Source of the DNA: Paracoccaceae bacterium
Lineage (GTDB): Bacteria; Pseudomonadota; Alphaproteobacteria; Rhodobacterales; Rhodobacteraceae
DNA length: 9,712 nucleotides
Reading direction: 5' to 3'
Assembly: GCA_007134805.1 (NCBI GenBank)
Contig: SLKB01000411.1
Span: 1 to 9,712 of the forward strand
In this document: piece after piece, positions 1 through 7,370 of the stretch
Layout of the letters: each line of letters opens with the position of its first letter
How positions within the stretch are numbered: position 1 is the stretch's first letter
Translations under genes and position numbers: made by a program
The notes under the pieces: generated by a model
What the model was told of the DNA's origin: nothing
Databases searched by the model: none
What the model saw: the letters and a program-made list of their open reading frames with translations, nothing else

Positions 1-708
1 CTTGTCGTGCCCGAAGTGAACGCCGCTGCCGTCGAGGGCTACACCAAGAAGAACATCATCGCCAACCCGAATTGCTCGACCGCGCAGATGGTCGTGGCGC
101 TCAAACCATTGCACGACCGCGCACGGATCAAGCGCGTGGTGGTGAGCACCTACCAGTCGGTCTCGGGGTCGGGCAAGGATGCGATGGATGAGCTGTGGAA
201 CCAGACCAAGGGCATGTTCGTGCCGGGGCAGGAAGTCGCGCCGAGCGTCTACCCCAAGCAGATCGCCTTCAACGTGATTCCGCATATCGACGTGTTTCTT
301 GATGATGGCTCGACCAAGGAAGAGTGGAAAATGGTCGCCGAGACCAAGAAGATCATCGACCCCAGCATCAAGGTCACGGCGACCTGCGTGAGGGTGCCGG
401 TTTTCGTGGGCCATTCCGAGGCGATCAATATCGAGTTCGAGGATTTCCTAGATGAGGATGAGGCGCGCGAGATCCTGCGCGAGGCGCCGGGCATCCTGGT
501 GATCGACAAGCGCGAGGCGGGTGGCTACATCACGCCGGTCGAATGCGTGGGCGATTATGCGACCTTCATCAGCCGCATCCGGCAGGACTCGACCATCGAG
601 AACGGGCTGAACATTTGGTGTGTCAGCGACAATCTGCGCAAGGGGGCGGCGCTCAACGCTGTGCAGATCGCCGAAGTGCTGGGCAGCCGCTGTCTGAAGA
701 AGGGCTGA
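1..708 (+). CDS. asd: Aspartate-semialdehyde dehydrogenase, 5'-truncated by window edge
   Basis: Reduces L-aspartyl-4-phosphate to L-aspartate-4-semialdehyde with NADPH in the cytoplasm, the branch point to lysine/diaminopimelate, threonine and methionine. The reading frame is open from base 1 (Leu-Val-Val-Pro-Glu-Val-Asn), so the GTG at base 7 is internal; about 235 residues of a usual ~340 are present and the N-terminal nucleotide-binding part is missing. Counting from base 1, the catalytic cysteine is C25 in NPNCSTAQM, the substrate-binding arginine lies in CVRVPV (R131), and the general-base histidine is H138 in VGHSEAI. The C-terminal DNLRKGAALNAVQIAE segment (210-225) is typical of the family. 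All visible catalytic residues are intact. It is followed by a 120-base gap before fhs, so co-transcription is uncertain. Family identity is clear; the truncation is only the window boundary. Confidence 0.96.
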   Translation, partial: LVVPEVNAAAVEGYTKKNIIANPNCSTAQMVVALKPLHDRARIKRVVVSTYQSVSGSGKDAMDELWNQTKGMFVPGQEVAPSVYPKQIAFNVIPHIDVFLDDGSTKEEWKMVAETKKIIDPSIKVTATCVRVPVFVGHSEAINIEFEDFLDEDEAREILREAPGILVIDKREAGGYITPVECVGDYATFISRIRQDSTIENGLNIWCVSDNLRKGAALNAVQIAEVLGSRCLKKG

Positions 709-828
709 GCAATCTGTGCTGCGCAAGGGCGTTTCCGGGCCCCGATATGTCGCAATCGCCGCTGAGAAGACCGGTTTGGTCGCGTAGGTCGGTGGGGACG
801 AGACCCATTCAGGCAGGATCCAACACTC
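709..828. other. asd-fhs intergenic region, no clear signal
   Basis: This 120-base gap contains only short GC-rich inverted stretches, such as GACC-N5-GGTC near 768-781 and a GGGCCC core near 737-744. I found no stem followed by a T-tract and no convincing pair of -35/-10 hexamers. It may hold the fhs promoter, but nothing in the sequence decides this. Confidence 0.4.
811..818 (+). promoter_or_regulatory. Ribosome binding site of fhs (AGGCAGGA)
   Basis: A purine-rich AGGCAGGA lies 10 bases before the ATG at 829. It is a moderate match to the anti-Shine-Dalgarno sequence and supports that start. The start also gives the usual family length. Confidence 0.5.
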
Positions 829-2505
829 ATGGCCCCCAAGACCGATATCGAGATCGCGCGTGCCGCGCAGAAACTCCCCATCCAGGAGATCGGGGCGCGA
901 CTCGGCATACCGGCCGAGCATCTGTTGCCCTATGGCCATGACAAGGCCAAGATCAGCCAGGAATTCGTGGCAGAGGCGCGCGCGCGCGAGCGCGGCAAAT
1001 TGATCCTCGTGACCGCGATCAACCCCACGCCGGCGGGTGAAGGGAAGACGACGACCACCGTCGGGCTGGGCGATGGGCTGGCTGCGATCGGCAAGCGTGC
1101 GGCGGTCTGCATCCGCGAAGCTTCGCTCGGTCCGAATTTCGGGATGAAGGGCGGCGCGGCCGGCGGCGGCTATGCGCAGGTCGTGCCCATGGAAGACATG
1201 AACCTGCATTTCACCGGGGATTTCCACGCCATAACCTCGGCGCATAACCTGCTCTCTGCGATGATCGACAACCATATCTACTGGGGCAACGAGTTGCAGA
1301 TTGACGAGCGCCGTATTACCTGGCGGCGTGTCATGGACATGAATGATCGCGCGCTGCGGGATATGGTGATCTCGCTCGGGGGGGTGTCGAACGGGTTCGC
1401 GCGCCAGACCGGGTTCGATATCACCGTCGCCTCCGAGGTGATGGCGATCCTGTGCCTTGCCTCGGACCTCGGCGACCTGCAGCGTCGGCTGGGGGATATC
1501 GTGATCGCCTATCGCCGCGACAAGACGCCGATCTACTGCAGTGACATCGGCGCCGAGGGCGCGATGACCGTGCTGTTGAAGGATGCGATGCAGCCCAATC
1601 TTGTCCAGACGCTCGAGAATACACCCGCCTTCGTCCATGGCGGCCCTTTTGCCAATATCGCGCATGGCTGCAATTCGGTCACGGCCACGCAGACCGCGCT
1701 CGGGCTTGCTGATTATGTCGTTACCGAAGCGGGGTTCGGTGCTGATCTCGGGGCAGAGAAATTCTTCAATATCAAGTGCCGCAAGGCCGGGCTCACGCCT
1801 TCGGTGGCCGTGATTGTCGCGACTGTGCGGGCGATGAAGATGAATGGTGGCGTGGCGAAGGCTGATCTTGGGTCCGAAGATGTCAGCGCCGTGCAGAAGG
1901 GATGCGCCAATCTGGGCCGTCATATCGAGAACGTGAAATCCTTCGGGGTGCCGGTGCTGGTGGCCATCAATCATTTCGTCTCGGATACCGAGGCCGAGAT
2001 CGCGGCAGTGAAGGATTACGTCGCCGGATTGGGGGCAGAGGCGATCCTGTGCCGCCATTGGGCAGAGGGCTCGGCCGGCATTCGGCAGCTTGCTGCGCGC
2101 GTGGCCGAGATCGCGGATGGCGACTGGGCGCAATTCGCGCCCCTCTATGGCGATGACATGCCGCTTTTCGAGAAGATCGAGACCATCGCGCGGCGGATAT
2201 ACCGCGCTGATGATGTACTTGCCGATATGAAGATCCGCACGCAACTGCGCGAATGGGAAGCAGCAGGCTATGGTCATCTGCCGATCTGCATGGCGAAGAC
2301 GCAGTATTCCTTTTCGACAGATCCTGCGCTGCGCGGCGCGCCAGTCAATCATTCGGTGCCGGTTCGCGAGGTGCGCCTGGCCGCGGGTGCAGGATTCATT
2401 GTCGTGATCTGCGGCGAGATCATGACAATGCCTGGGCTGCCGCGGACACCTGCGGCGCAAAGCATCCGCTGCAACGAGGCGGGGTTGATCGAGGGCCTGT
2501 TCTGA
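829..2505 (+). CDS. fhs: Formate-tetrahydrofolate ligase (10-formyl-THF synthetase)
   Basis: Catalyses formate + ATP + tetrahydrofolate = 10-formyl-THF + ADP + phosphate in the cytoplasm, feeding formate into the one-carbon pool, or running in reverse to release formate and make ATP. The 558 residues match the family's usual ~555-560. The N-terminal segment has the family's IQEIGxxLGI and LLPYG...KI pattern. The ATP-binding loop TPAGEGKTT is at 67-75. The signature block runs from [19 protein letters not shown] (about 96-114) to MNLHFTGD (124-131), followed by [18 protein letters not shown]. The C-terminus keeps the [10 protein letters not shown] segment. No frameshift or missing motif is seen. 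It heads a + strand group with the chorismate mutase (140 bases on) and folD, whose product acts on the same folate carrier. In aerobic alphaproteobacteria, Fhs plus FolD commonly serves oxidation of methyl groups or assimilation of formate; which direction applies here cannot be told. Confidence 0.97.
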   Translation: MAPKTDIEIARAAQKLPIQEIGARLGIPAEHLLPYGHDKAKISQEFVAEARARERGKLILVTAINPTPAGEGKTTTTVGLGDGLAAIGKRAAVCIREASLGPNFGMKGGAAGGGYAQVVPMEDMNLHFTGDFHAITSAHNLLSAMIDNHIYWGNELQIDERRITWRRVMDMNDRALRDMVISLGGVSNGFARQTGFDITVASEVMAILCLASDLGDLQRRLGDIVIAYRRDKTPIYCSDIGAEGAMTVLLKDAMQPNLVQTLENTPAFVHGGPFANIAHGCNSVTATQTALGLADYVVTEAGFGADLGAEKFFNIKCRKAGLTPSVAVIVATVRAMKMNGGVAKADLGSEDVSAVQKGCANLGRHIENVKSFGVPVLVAINHFVSDTEAEIAAVKDYVAGLGAEAILCRHWAEGSAGIRQLAARVAEIADGDWAQFAPLYGDDMPLFEKIETIARRIYRADDVLADMKIRTQLREWEAAGYGHLPICMAKTQYSFSTDPALRGAPVNHSVPVREVRLAAGAGFIVVICGEIMTMPGLPRTPAAQSIRCNEAGLIEGLF

Positions 2506-2634
2506 TCGGTGCGCGGGATGTGATGCGGCGCTCGCGCCCGCCTTGCGGCGTGCCCGTCGCCCCGCCCCCCATCCCGCAGGGGCCATGGATTGCAACAGGG
2601 ATCTGGGCGCGGTAGGCAACGCGCATCGAGGATC

Positions 2635-2640
2635 AGGGGG
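2635..2640 (+). promoter_or_regulatory. Ribosome binding site of the chorismate mutase gene
   Basis: AGGGGG sits 5 bases before the ATG at 2646. An in-frame ATG at 2676 (codon 11) also directly precedes the first helix, but has only a weak AGGCG upstream, so 2646 is preferred. Confidence 0.45.
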
Positions 2641-2645
2641 TCGGG

Positions 2646-2966
2646 ATGACGAAAGAGCCAGGCGCATGTCACAGCATGGCGGAGTTGCGTGCCGAGATCG
2701 ACAGGTTGGACCGCGCCTTGGTGAAACTCCTCGCGGAACGCGCAGGCTTCATAGATCGCGCGAGCGAGTTGAAGCCTGTCGAAGGCCTGCCTGCGCGGAT
2801 CGAGACACGGGTGGCTGAAGTGCTTGCCAATGTCCGGGCGCGCGCGGCTGAAGAAGGGCTTGATCCAGTCCTTGCGGACGCAATCTGGACGCAGATCGTC
2901 GAATGGTCCATCGCCCGTGAAGAGCGAGTGATGGGCGCGCCCGCAAGAAAGGACCGGGACAGATGA
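2646..2966 (+). CDS. AroQ-type chorismate mutase (PchB-like)
   Basis: A 106-residue all-helical AroQ-fold protein, predicted to convert chorismate to prephenate (phenylalanine/tyrosine pathway); a PchB-like isochorismate pyruvate-lyase activity cannot be excluded. The first helix carries [20 protein letters not shown] with R15 and R32. K43 and R51/R55 lie in the active-site loop (SELK..., IETRV), and the C-terminal helices contain EEGLDP and [13 protein letters not shown]. By eye it lines up almost without gaps with Pseudomonas PchB, placing R15, R32 and K43 at PchB R14, R31 and K42. The residue equivalent to PchB Q90 (E. coli Q88) is a glutamate, E92. No signal peptide or regulatory domain is seen, so it is a free-standing, unregulated-looking enzyme. 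Its TGA overlaps the folD ATG by four bases (ATGA), so it is almost certainly translationally coupled to folD. The family is clear; the physiological role in this operon is not. Confidence 0.86.
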   Translation: MTKEPGACHSMAELRAEIDRLDRALVKLLAERAGFIDRASELKPVEGLPARIETRVAEVLANVRARAAEEGLDPVLADAIWTQIVEWSIAREERVMGAPARKDRDR

Positions 2967-3865
2967 CAGCAATGCTTATCGACGGGAAAGCCCATGCGGG
3001 CGCCTTGCGCGCGCGGGTGGCAGCCGTCGTGGCGGGGCTGCGCGAGGCGCATGATCTGATGCCGGGGCTTGCCGTGGTCCTCGTGGGCGAAGATCCGGCC
3101 AGCGAGGTCTATGTCCGCTCGAAGGGGCGGCAGACCCGGGAGGCGGGCATGGCCTCGTTCGAGCATCGTCTGCCCGGGAGCGCGTCGCAGGACGAGGTGC
3201 TGGCGCTGGTCGAGGCGCTCAACCAGGATCCGGATGTGCACGGCATCCTCGTGCAACTGCCGCTGCCGCTGCAGATCCGCGCAGACCTGGTGATCAATGC
3301 GATTGCGCCTGAGAAGGATGTCGATGGCTTTCACATCTCGAATGTCGGGCGTCTGGGGACCGGGCAGCGGGCGATGGTGCCCTGCACGCCCCTTGGATGT
3401 CTGATGCTGCTGCGCGCGCATCACGGCATGCTCGAGGGGATGGACGCGGTCGTCGTGGGGCGTTCGAATATTGTGGGCAAACCGATGGCGCACCTGTTGC
3501 TGGGCGAGAACTGCACTGTGACGATCGCGCATTCGCGTAGCCGCGATCTGCGCGCGATCTGCAAGCGGGCGGATATACTGATCGCTGCAGTGGGCCGCCC
3601 CGCCATGATCGAGGGCGACTGGATCAAGCCTGGCGCGACCGTGATCGATGTCGGGATCAACCGCGTGCCGGCCCCCGAGCTTGGCGCCGACAAGACGCGG
3701 CTTGTGGGCGATGTCGATTTCGGAAGCGTACTGCCTGTGGCAGGGGCAATCACACCCGTGCCGGGCGGCGTTGGGCCGATGACGATTGCCTGCCTGCTGG
3801 CCAACACGGTCACTGCCGCGTGCCGCGCGCTGGCTCTGCCCGAGCCGGACGGGCTGGGCCTCTGA
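2963..3865 (+). CDS. folD: Bifunctional methylene-THF dehydrogenase / methenyl-THF cyclohydrolase
   Basis: Interconverts 5,10-methylene-THF, 5,10-methenyl-THF and 10-formyl-THF, using NADP(H) in the first step; with Fhs it links formate to the serine/thymidylate one-carbon pool. Length is 300 residues against a usual ~285-300. The catalytic residues sit at the same numbers as in E. coli FolD: Y50 and K54 in YVRSKGR, Q98 in VQLPLP, D121 in EKDVDGF. The Rossmann nucleotide loop GRSNIVGKP is at 166-174 and the C-terminal signature [10 protein letters not shown] at 265-274. The start at 2963 is supported by alignment of the N-terminus (LIDGK) and by the ATGA overlap with the chorismate mutase stop; an AAAGGA at 2948-2953 gives a plausible ribosome site inside the upstream gene. 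The gene faces the P-type ATPase gene tail to tail. Confidence 0.98.
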   Translation: MTAMLIDGKAHAGALRARVAAVVAGLREAHDLMPGLAVVLVGEDPASEVYVRSKGRQTREAGMASFEHRLPGSASQDEVLALVEALNQDPDVHGILVQLPLPLQIRADLVINAIAPEKDVDGFHISNVGRLGTGQRAMVPCTPLGCLMLLRAHHGMLEGMDAVVVGRSNIVGKPMAHLLLGENCTVTIAHSRSRDLRAICKRADILIAAVGRPAMIEGDWIKPGATVIDVGINRVPAPELGADKTRLVGDVDFGSVLPVAGAITPVPGGVGPMTIACLLANTVTAACRALALPEPDGLGL

Positions 3866-3875
3866 CCCCGCCCGG

Positions 3876-3902
3876 GGGACCGCGCGCCTGTCACACGGTC
3901 CC
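3876..3902. repeat. Inverted repeat between convergent folD and ATPase genes
   Basis: GGGACCG (3876-3882) is mirrored by CGGTCCC (3896-3902) around a 13-base loop, overlapping the last codons of the ATPase gene. A second small CCCC-GCCC-GGGG hairpin lies at 3866-3877. Neither is followed by a T-tract on either strand, so a role as a bidirectional terminator is possible but unsupported. Confidence 0.3.
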
Positions 3903-6524
3903 GGTCACCGACATCCGGACCTGGCGTTCCGCCTCGACCAAGGCAAAAAAAACGACGCCGAGGCCAAGAATGACCGTTGCATCGAGCATGCCGAGCGGCC
4001 TTGTGCCGAAGGCCACATGCATCACGGGCACATAAGTCAGGAAGATCTGCGCCGCGACGGCGACCGAAAGCGTGATCCAGACCGCGCGCGTTCCCTTCAC
4101 GGCATCCCAGGTCAGGGATGTTCCATGCAGATTGCGGATATAGAAGAGATAGAAGATCTTGAGCACCACGAGCGTGTTCATCGCCAGGGTCTGCGCGTGT
4201 TCGAGGCTGTAGCCACGGCCGGTCCCCCAGGCGAAGATGCCGAACATAGCCGAGGCATAGAGCCCCCCCACGAGCACGACATGCCATAACAGCACGCCCG
4301 AGAGCAGCGGCGCCTTGCGCTTGCGTGGCGGGCGCTCCATCGTCGCCTTTTCGGTGGGTTCGAACGCAAGCGCGATCCCGAGGGTCACCGAGGTGATCAT
4401 GTTCACCCACAGCACCTGCAGCGCAGTGATCGGCAGCGCCACCCCGATCAGGAGTGCGATGATGATCGCCGAGGATTCGCCGGCATTGGTCGGCAGGGTC
4501 CAGCTGATCACCTTTCGGATATTGTCATAGACCGTGCGCCCCTCGCGGACAGCGGCAGCGATGGACGCGAAATTGTCATCGGCCAGGACCAGATCCGAGG
4601 CTTCCTTCGACGCCTCGGAGCCTTTCTGACCCATCGCGATCCCGACATCGGCGCGCTTGAGCGCGGGCGCGTCGTTCACGCCGTCGCCCGTCATGGCCAC
4701 GACGAGCCCGTTGCTCTGCAGCGCCTTCACGATGCGCAGCTTGTGCTCCGGCGTGGTGCGGGCGAAGACATCGGCATCCCTTACGACATGGGCAAGCCGC
4801 GCATCATCCATCTCCTCAAGATCGGCGCCTGTGAGGACCTTGTCGGTATGTTCGAGCCCGACCTGCTTCGCGATCGCCCGCGCAGTGCCGGAGTGATCGC
4901 CCGTGATCATCTTGACGCTGATGCCCGCCGTGCGGCATTCGGCGACAGCATCGATGGCCTCCTTGCGGGGCGGGTCGATCAGACCGACAAGACCAAGGAA
5001 TGTAAGCCCGCCACTGATGACATTTTCCTCCAGCGTGTCGGCCTCGATCATGGCGAGCGCCAGCACGCGCGTGCCCTCGGACGCCATGCGTTCGGCGTGG
5101 TCGTGCCATTCCTTCATCCTGAAGCGTGCGCCGTCCGGCAGGGCATTGCACATCTTCAGCACGCGCTCGGGCGCGCCTTTCACATGGATCAGATGCCCGT
5201 CCCGGCCTTTGCTGAGCGTGGCCATGTAGCGGTGCCTGCTGTCGAAGGGGATGGCATCAATGCGCGCCCAGTCTTTGCGCGGATCGTTCTCAAGCGCCTT
5301 GTGGGCAAAGGCAAGAAGCGCACCCTCCATGGGATCGCCCTCGACGCTCCACACTTCATCGCGCTGGGCCAGCTCGGCATCGTTGCACAAGGCCGCGGCC
5401 AGGGCCAGCGCCCGTGCGTCGGCCTCGCCCGTGATGCGGCCTTCGGGGGCATAGCCGTCTCCGTCGATTTCGAGGCGACCCTCGGGTGTCTCTGCGAGGG
5501 CCACTGTCATTTCATTACGCGTGAGCGTGCCGGTCTTGTCGGTGCAGATGACCGAGACCGCGCCCACTGTCTCGATCGCCGGCAAATGCCGCACGATGGC
5601 ATTGCGCCCCGCCATGGCCTGCACGCCAATGGCGAGTGTGATGGTCAGCACGGCGGGCAAGCCTTCCGGGATTGCCGAGACCGCAACCGCGACCACCGCC
5701 ATGAACAACTCGTCCATGTCATAGCCGATGACAAAGACGCCGAAGGCAAACAGCAGGACCGCCGCAGTCAGGATGAACACGCTGAGCCACCGGGCGAATT
5801 TATCCATCTGTTCGACAAGCGGCGTGGTCAGTTGCTCGATGCCCGAGATCAGGCCGCCGATGCGCCCGACTTCGGTCTGCGCCCCGGTGGCCGTGACCAG
5901 CCCGCGGCCCGCGCCTTGCGTCACAAGCGTGCCCGACCACATCATCGAGGCTCGATCACCCAGGGCGGCATTGCGCGCGACCGGGTCCGTGTCCTTGTCG
6001 GTCGGGACCGACTCGCCCGTCAAGATCGCCTCCTGCGCGGCGAGCCCGCGCGCGCGCAAAAGCCTCAGATCGGCGGGCACCTTGTCGCCGGCTTCCAGCA
6101 GGACCACATCGCCCGGTACCAGATCCGCGCTGTCCACGGTTTCGCGGCGCCCGTCGCGCAGGACATTGGCGCGGGGCGCGAGCATGTCGCGGATCGCCTC
6201 CATTGCGGCTTCTGCACGGCCTTCCTGGACGAAGCCGATCACGGCGTTCAGAACGACAACCGCGAGGATCACCACTGTGTCGATCCAGTGCCCCATCAGC
6301 CCCGTGACGCCCGCCGCGACCAGAAGCACATAGATCAGCACATTGTGGAACTGCACGAGGAAACGCATCAGCGGCCCGCGCCGCGGCGCATCGGGCAGAC
6401 GATTGGGGCCGTGCTTGGACAGCCGGCGGGCCGCCTCTTGCGCGGAGAGCCCCGTATCGCTTGCCTCGGCATGTTCGAGCACCCGAGCCGCGTCTTCTGC
6501 CCAGGGTGAGAAATCGTCTTTCAT
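3891..6524 (-). CDS. P2-type cation-transporting P-type ATPase
   Basis: Inner-membrane ATP-driven cation pump of 877 residues, SERCA/PMCA-like in architecture. Order: N-terminal cation-ATPase domain (about 1-50), M1-M2 (about 58-100), actuator domain with TGES (169-172), M3-M4 (about 245-303) with IPEGLP (285-290), phosphorylation loop DKTGT with aspartyl-phosphate D329, nucleotide domain with KGAPE (449-453), hinge and phosphatase motifs MITGDH (539-544) and TGDGVNDAP (612-620), then M5-M10 (about 672-865). All catalytic motifs are intact, so it should be active. M5 keeps the N680-x-x-E683 pair of Ca pumps. M6 reads WVNMITS: the aspartate that is the central Ca ligand of SERCA (D800) is a serine (S712) here. 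Ca, Na, K, H or another ion therefore remains open. It follows the SDR gene by 18 bases on the same strand; the only ribosome site is a weak CGGA-like one, suggesting co-transcription. No metal-binding CXXC domain is seen, arguing against a Cu/Zn exporter. Confidence 0.94.
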   Translation of the reverse strand: MKDDFSPWAEDAARVLEHAEASDTGLSAQEAARRLSKHGPNRLPDAPRRGPLMRFLVQFHNVLIYVLLVAAGVTGLMGHWIDTVVILAVVVLNAVIGFVQEGRAEAAMEAIRDMLAPRANVLRDGRRETVDSADLVPGDVVLLEAGDKVPADLRLLRARGLAAQEAILTGESVPTDKDTDPVARNAALGDRASMMWSGTLVTQGAGRGLVTATGAQTEVGRIGGLISGIEQLTTPLVEQMDKFARWLSVFILTAAVLLFAFGVFVIGYDMDELFMAVVAVAVSAIPEGLPAVLTITLAIGVQAMAGRNAIVRHLPAIETVGAVSVICTDKTGTLTRNEMTVALAETPEGRLEIDGDGYAPEGRITGEADARALALAAALCNDAELAQRDEVWSVEGDPMEGALLAFAHKALENDPRKDWARIDAIPFDSRHRYMATLSKGRDGHLIHVKGAPERVLKMCNALPDGARFRMKEWHDHAERMASEGTRVLALAMIEADTLEENVISGGLTFLGLVGLIDPPRKEAIDAVAECRTAGISVKMITGDHSGTARAIAKQVGLEHTDKVLTGADLEEMDDARLAHVVRDADVFARTTPEHKLRIVKALQSNGLVVAMTGDGVNDAPALKRADVGIAMGQKGSEASKEASDLVLADDNFASIAAAVREGRTVYDNIRKVISWTLPTNAGESSAIIIALLIGVALPITALQVLWVNMITSVTLGIALAFEPTEKATMERPPRKRKAPLLSGVLLWHVVLVGGLYASAMFGIFAWGTGRGYSLEHAQTLAMNTLVVLKIFYLFYIRNLHGTSLTWDAVKGTRAVWITLSVAVAAQIFLTYVPVMHVAFGTRPLGMLDATVILGLGVVFFALVEAERQVRMSVTGTV

Positions 6525-6542
6525 TCTGTCAGATCCGTTGTT

Positions 6543-7295
6543 TCAATGTGCCGTATATCCACCATCCACAGGATGATAGCTTCCGGTGATGAAACTTGCA
6601 CGATCCGAGAGCAGGAAACAGGTGAGCCCGGCGACTTCCTCGACCGTGCCGATCCGCCCGATCGGGTGCAGGTCGGCCAGTCCATCGAGTTGGTCCTGAT
6701 CGAGATTTGCGCTCAAGAGGGGTGTGTGGATGAAGCCCGGTCCCACCGCATTTATGCGGATGCCTTTTCGGCTGTATTCGAGCGCCGCCGTCTTCGTCAG
6801 CCCGACGAGGCCGTGTTTAGCTGCAACATAGGCCGCCGAATTCGCGAACCCGACCGTGCTGAGGATCGAGCCCATATTCACGATTGCACCCCCGCCCGCG
6901 CGCTCCATCGCCGGGATCTGGGCATGCATGCCGTAGAAGACCCCATTGAGATTGATGGCAATCACCTTGTTCCAGGTATCGATCGGACAGGCGCCGACGG
7001 GCCCGCTGCTGTCCCCGATCCCGGCATTGTTGACCGCAAAGTGAAGGGCGCCGGTCTGGTTTTCGGCAAAGCTGACCAGCGCGTGCATCGCGGCCGGATC
7101 CGCGACATCGGCAGGCTGTGCGGCCGCCTTGCCCCCCAGATCCGTGACCCGTGTCACGACCCGGTCGCAGCCTTGCGCCGAAAGATCCGAGACGATGACG
7201 AACGCGCCCAGACTGGAAAGTTCCAGGGCGATGGCCTCGCCGATCCCGGACGCAGCCCCGGTGACGACCGCGGTCTTGCCCTTGAAGGTATACAT
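6543..7295 (-). CDS. Short-chain dehydrogenase/reductase (SDR), classical type
   Basis: A cytoplasmic NAD(P)-dependent oxidoreductase of 250 residues, the standard size for classical SDRs; substrate unknown. The cofactor loop TGAASGIG is at 12-19. D37 at the end of the second strand favours NAD(H) over NADP(H). D63 (ADV) contacts adenine, and NNAG is at 89-92. The catalytic tetrad is complete: N115, S143, Y156 and K160 in YVAAK. The C-terminal end, GSYHPVDGGYTAH, matches the usual ...VDGGxxA finish. The start at 7295 has a good AGGAG six bases upstream. It is the first gene of a probable two-gene operon with the P-type ATPase, whose ATG lies 18 bases past this stop. The upstream region has an operator-like palindrome. 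The motifs also fit 3-oxoacyl-ACP reductase-like, glucose-dehydrogenase-like or dihydrodiol-dehydrogenase-like subgroups, so no specific name is given. Confidence 0.94.
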   Translation of the reverse strand: MYTFKGKTAVVTGAASGIGEAIALELSSLGAFVIVSDLSAQGCDRVVTRVTDLGGKAAAQPADVADPAAMHALVSFAENQTGALHFAVNNAGIGDSSGPVGACPIDTWNKVIAINLNGVFYGMHAQIPAMERAGGGAIVNMGSILSTVGFANSAAYVAAKHGLVGLTKTAALEYSRKGIRINAVGPGFIHTPLLSANLDQDQLDGLADLHPIGRIGTVEEVAGLTCFLLSDRASFITGSYHPVDGGYTAH

Positions 7296-7301
7296 AACTC
7301 A

Positions 7302-7306
7302 CTCCT
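7302..7306 (-). promoter_or_regulatory. Ribosome binding site of the SDR gene (AGGAG)
   Basis: Read on the minus strand, AGGAG is followed by six bases and then the ATG at 7295. It is the cleanest Shine-Dalgarno sequence in the window and fixes the SDR start. Confidence 0.8.
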
Positions 7307-7325
7307 GTTCGTGATGAACATGCGC

Positions 7326-7331
7326 ATTCTA
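7326..7331 (-). promoter_or_regulatory. Candidate -10 element of the SDR-ATPase operon (TAGAAT)
   Basis: Minus-strand TAGAAT matches TATAAT at five of six positions and lies about 30 bases before the SDR start. There is no good -35 at 16-18 bases; the nearest, AAGACA (7351-7356), matches at four of six with a 19-base spacer. A poor -35 with an operator-like palindrome just upstream is what an activator-dependent promoter would look like. No transcription start can be proved from sequence. Confidence 0.35.
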
Positions 7332-7354
7332 TCGCAGGCCAGGGCCGGTGTGTC

Positions 7355-7370
7355 TTTGCGCTGGCGCAAA
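7355..7370 (-). promoter_or_regulatory. Candidate Crp/Fnr-family (NnrR-like) operator palindrome
   Basis: TTTGCGCTGGCGCAAA is an inverted repeat with 7-base arms, perfect apart from the central TG. It fits the half-site pattern TTGCG-N4-CGCAA reported for NnrR-type NO-responsive regulators in alphaproteobacteria, a variant of the Fnr pattern TTGAT-N4-ATCAA. Its centre lies 31.5 bases from the first base of the candidate -10, close to but about two bases longer than the ideal class II activator layout (site near -41.5). It sits between the cysNC terminator and the SDR start, so it can only serve the SDR-ATPase operon. The palindrome is directly seen; the regulator is inferred. Confidence 0.45.

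Noticed and set aside
7..9. GTG as the start of asd
   Set aside because: The frame stays open to base 1 with family-consistent residues (Leu-Val-Val-Pro-Glu-Val-Asn), so this codon is an internal valine and the true start is off the left edge.
2506..2645. Terminator or promoter between fhs and the chorismate mutase gene
   Set aside because: The 140 bases are G/C-rich with imperfect GCGGCG/CGCC complementarity, but there is no clean stem with a T-tract and no convincing -35/-10 pair.
448..2667. 739-codon open frame on the minus strand, opposite fhs
   Set aside because: It is antisense to a full, motif-complete fhs. Its translation is rich in Arg, His, Pro and Ala with no recognisable motif, as expected from the mirror of G/C-biased third positions.
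3866..3902. Bidirectional rho-independent terminator between folD and the ATPase gene
   Set aside because: There are GC-rich inverted repeats but no T-tract on either strand, so only the repeat is reported.
3421..4410. 329-codon minus-strand frame spanning the folD-ATPase junction
   Set aside because: It overlaps two well-supported genes in other frames and has low-complexity, motif-free sequence.
4743..6509. 588-codon open frame on the plus strand, opposite the P-type ATPase
   Set aside because: It lies wholly inside the ATPase gene, has compositionally skewed sequence (Arg, His, Asp, Gly), no family motif and no ribosome site.
6538..6546. TTGTTTCAA as an Fnr-type box before the ATPase gene
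   Set aside because: The half-sites are only three bases with a three-base spacer, do not fit TTGAT-N4-ATCAA, and lie at the end of the SDR coding region.
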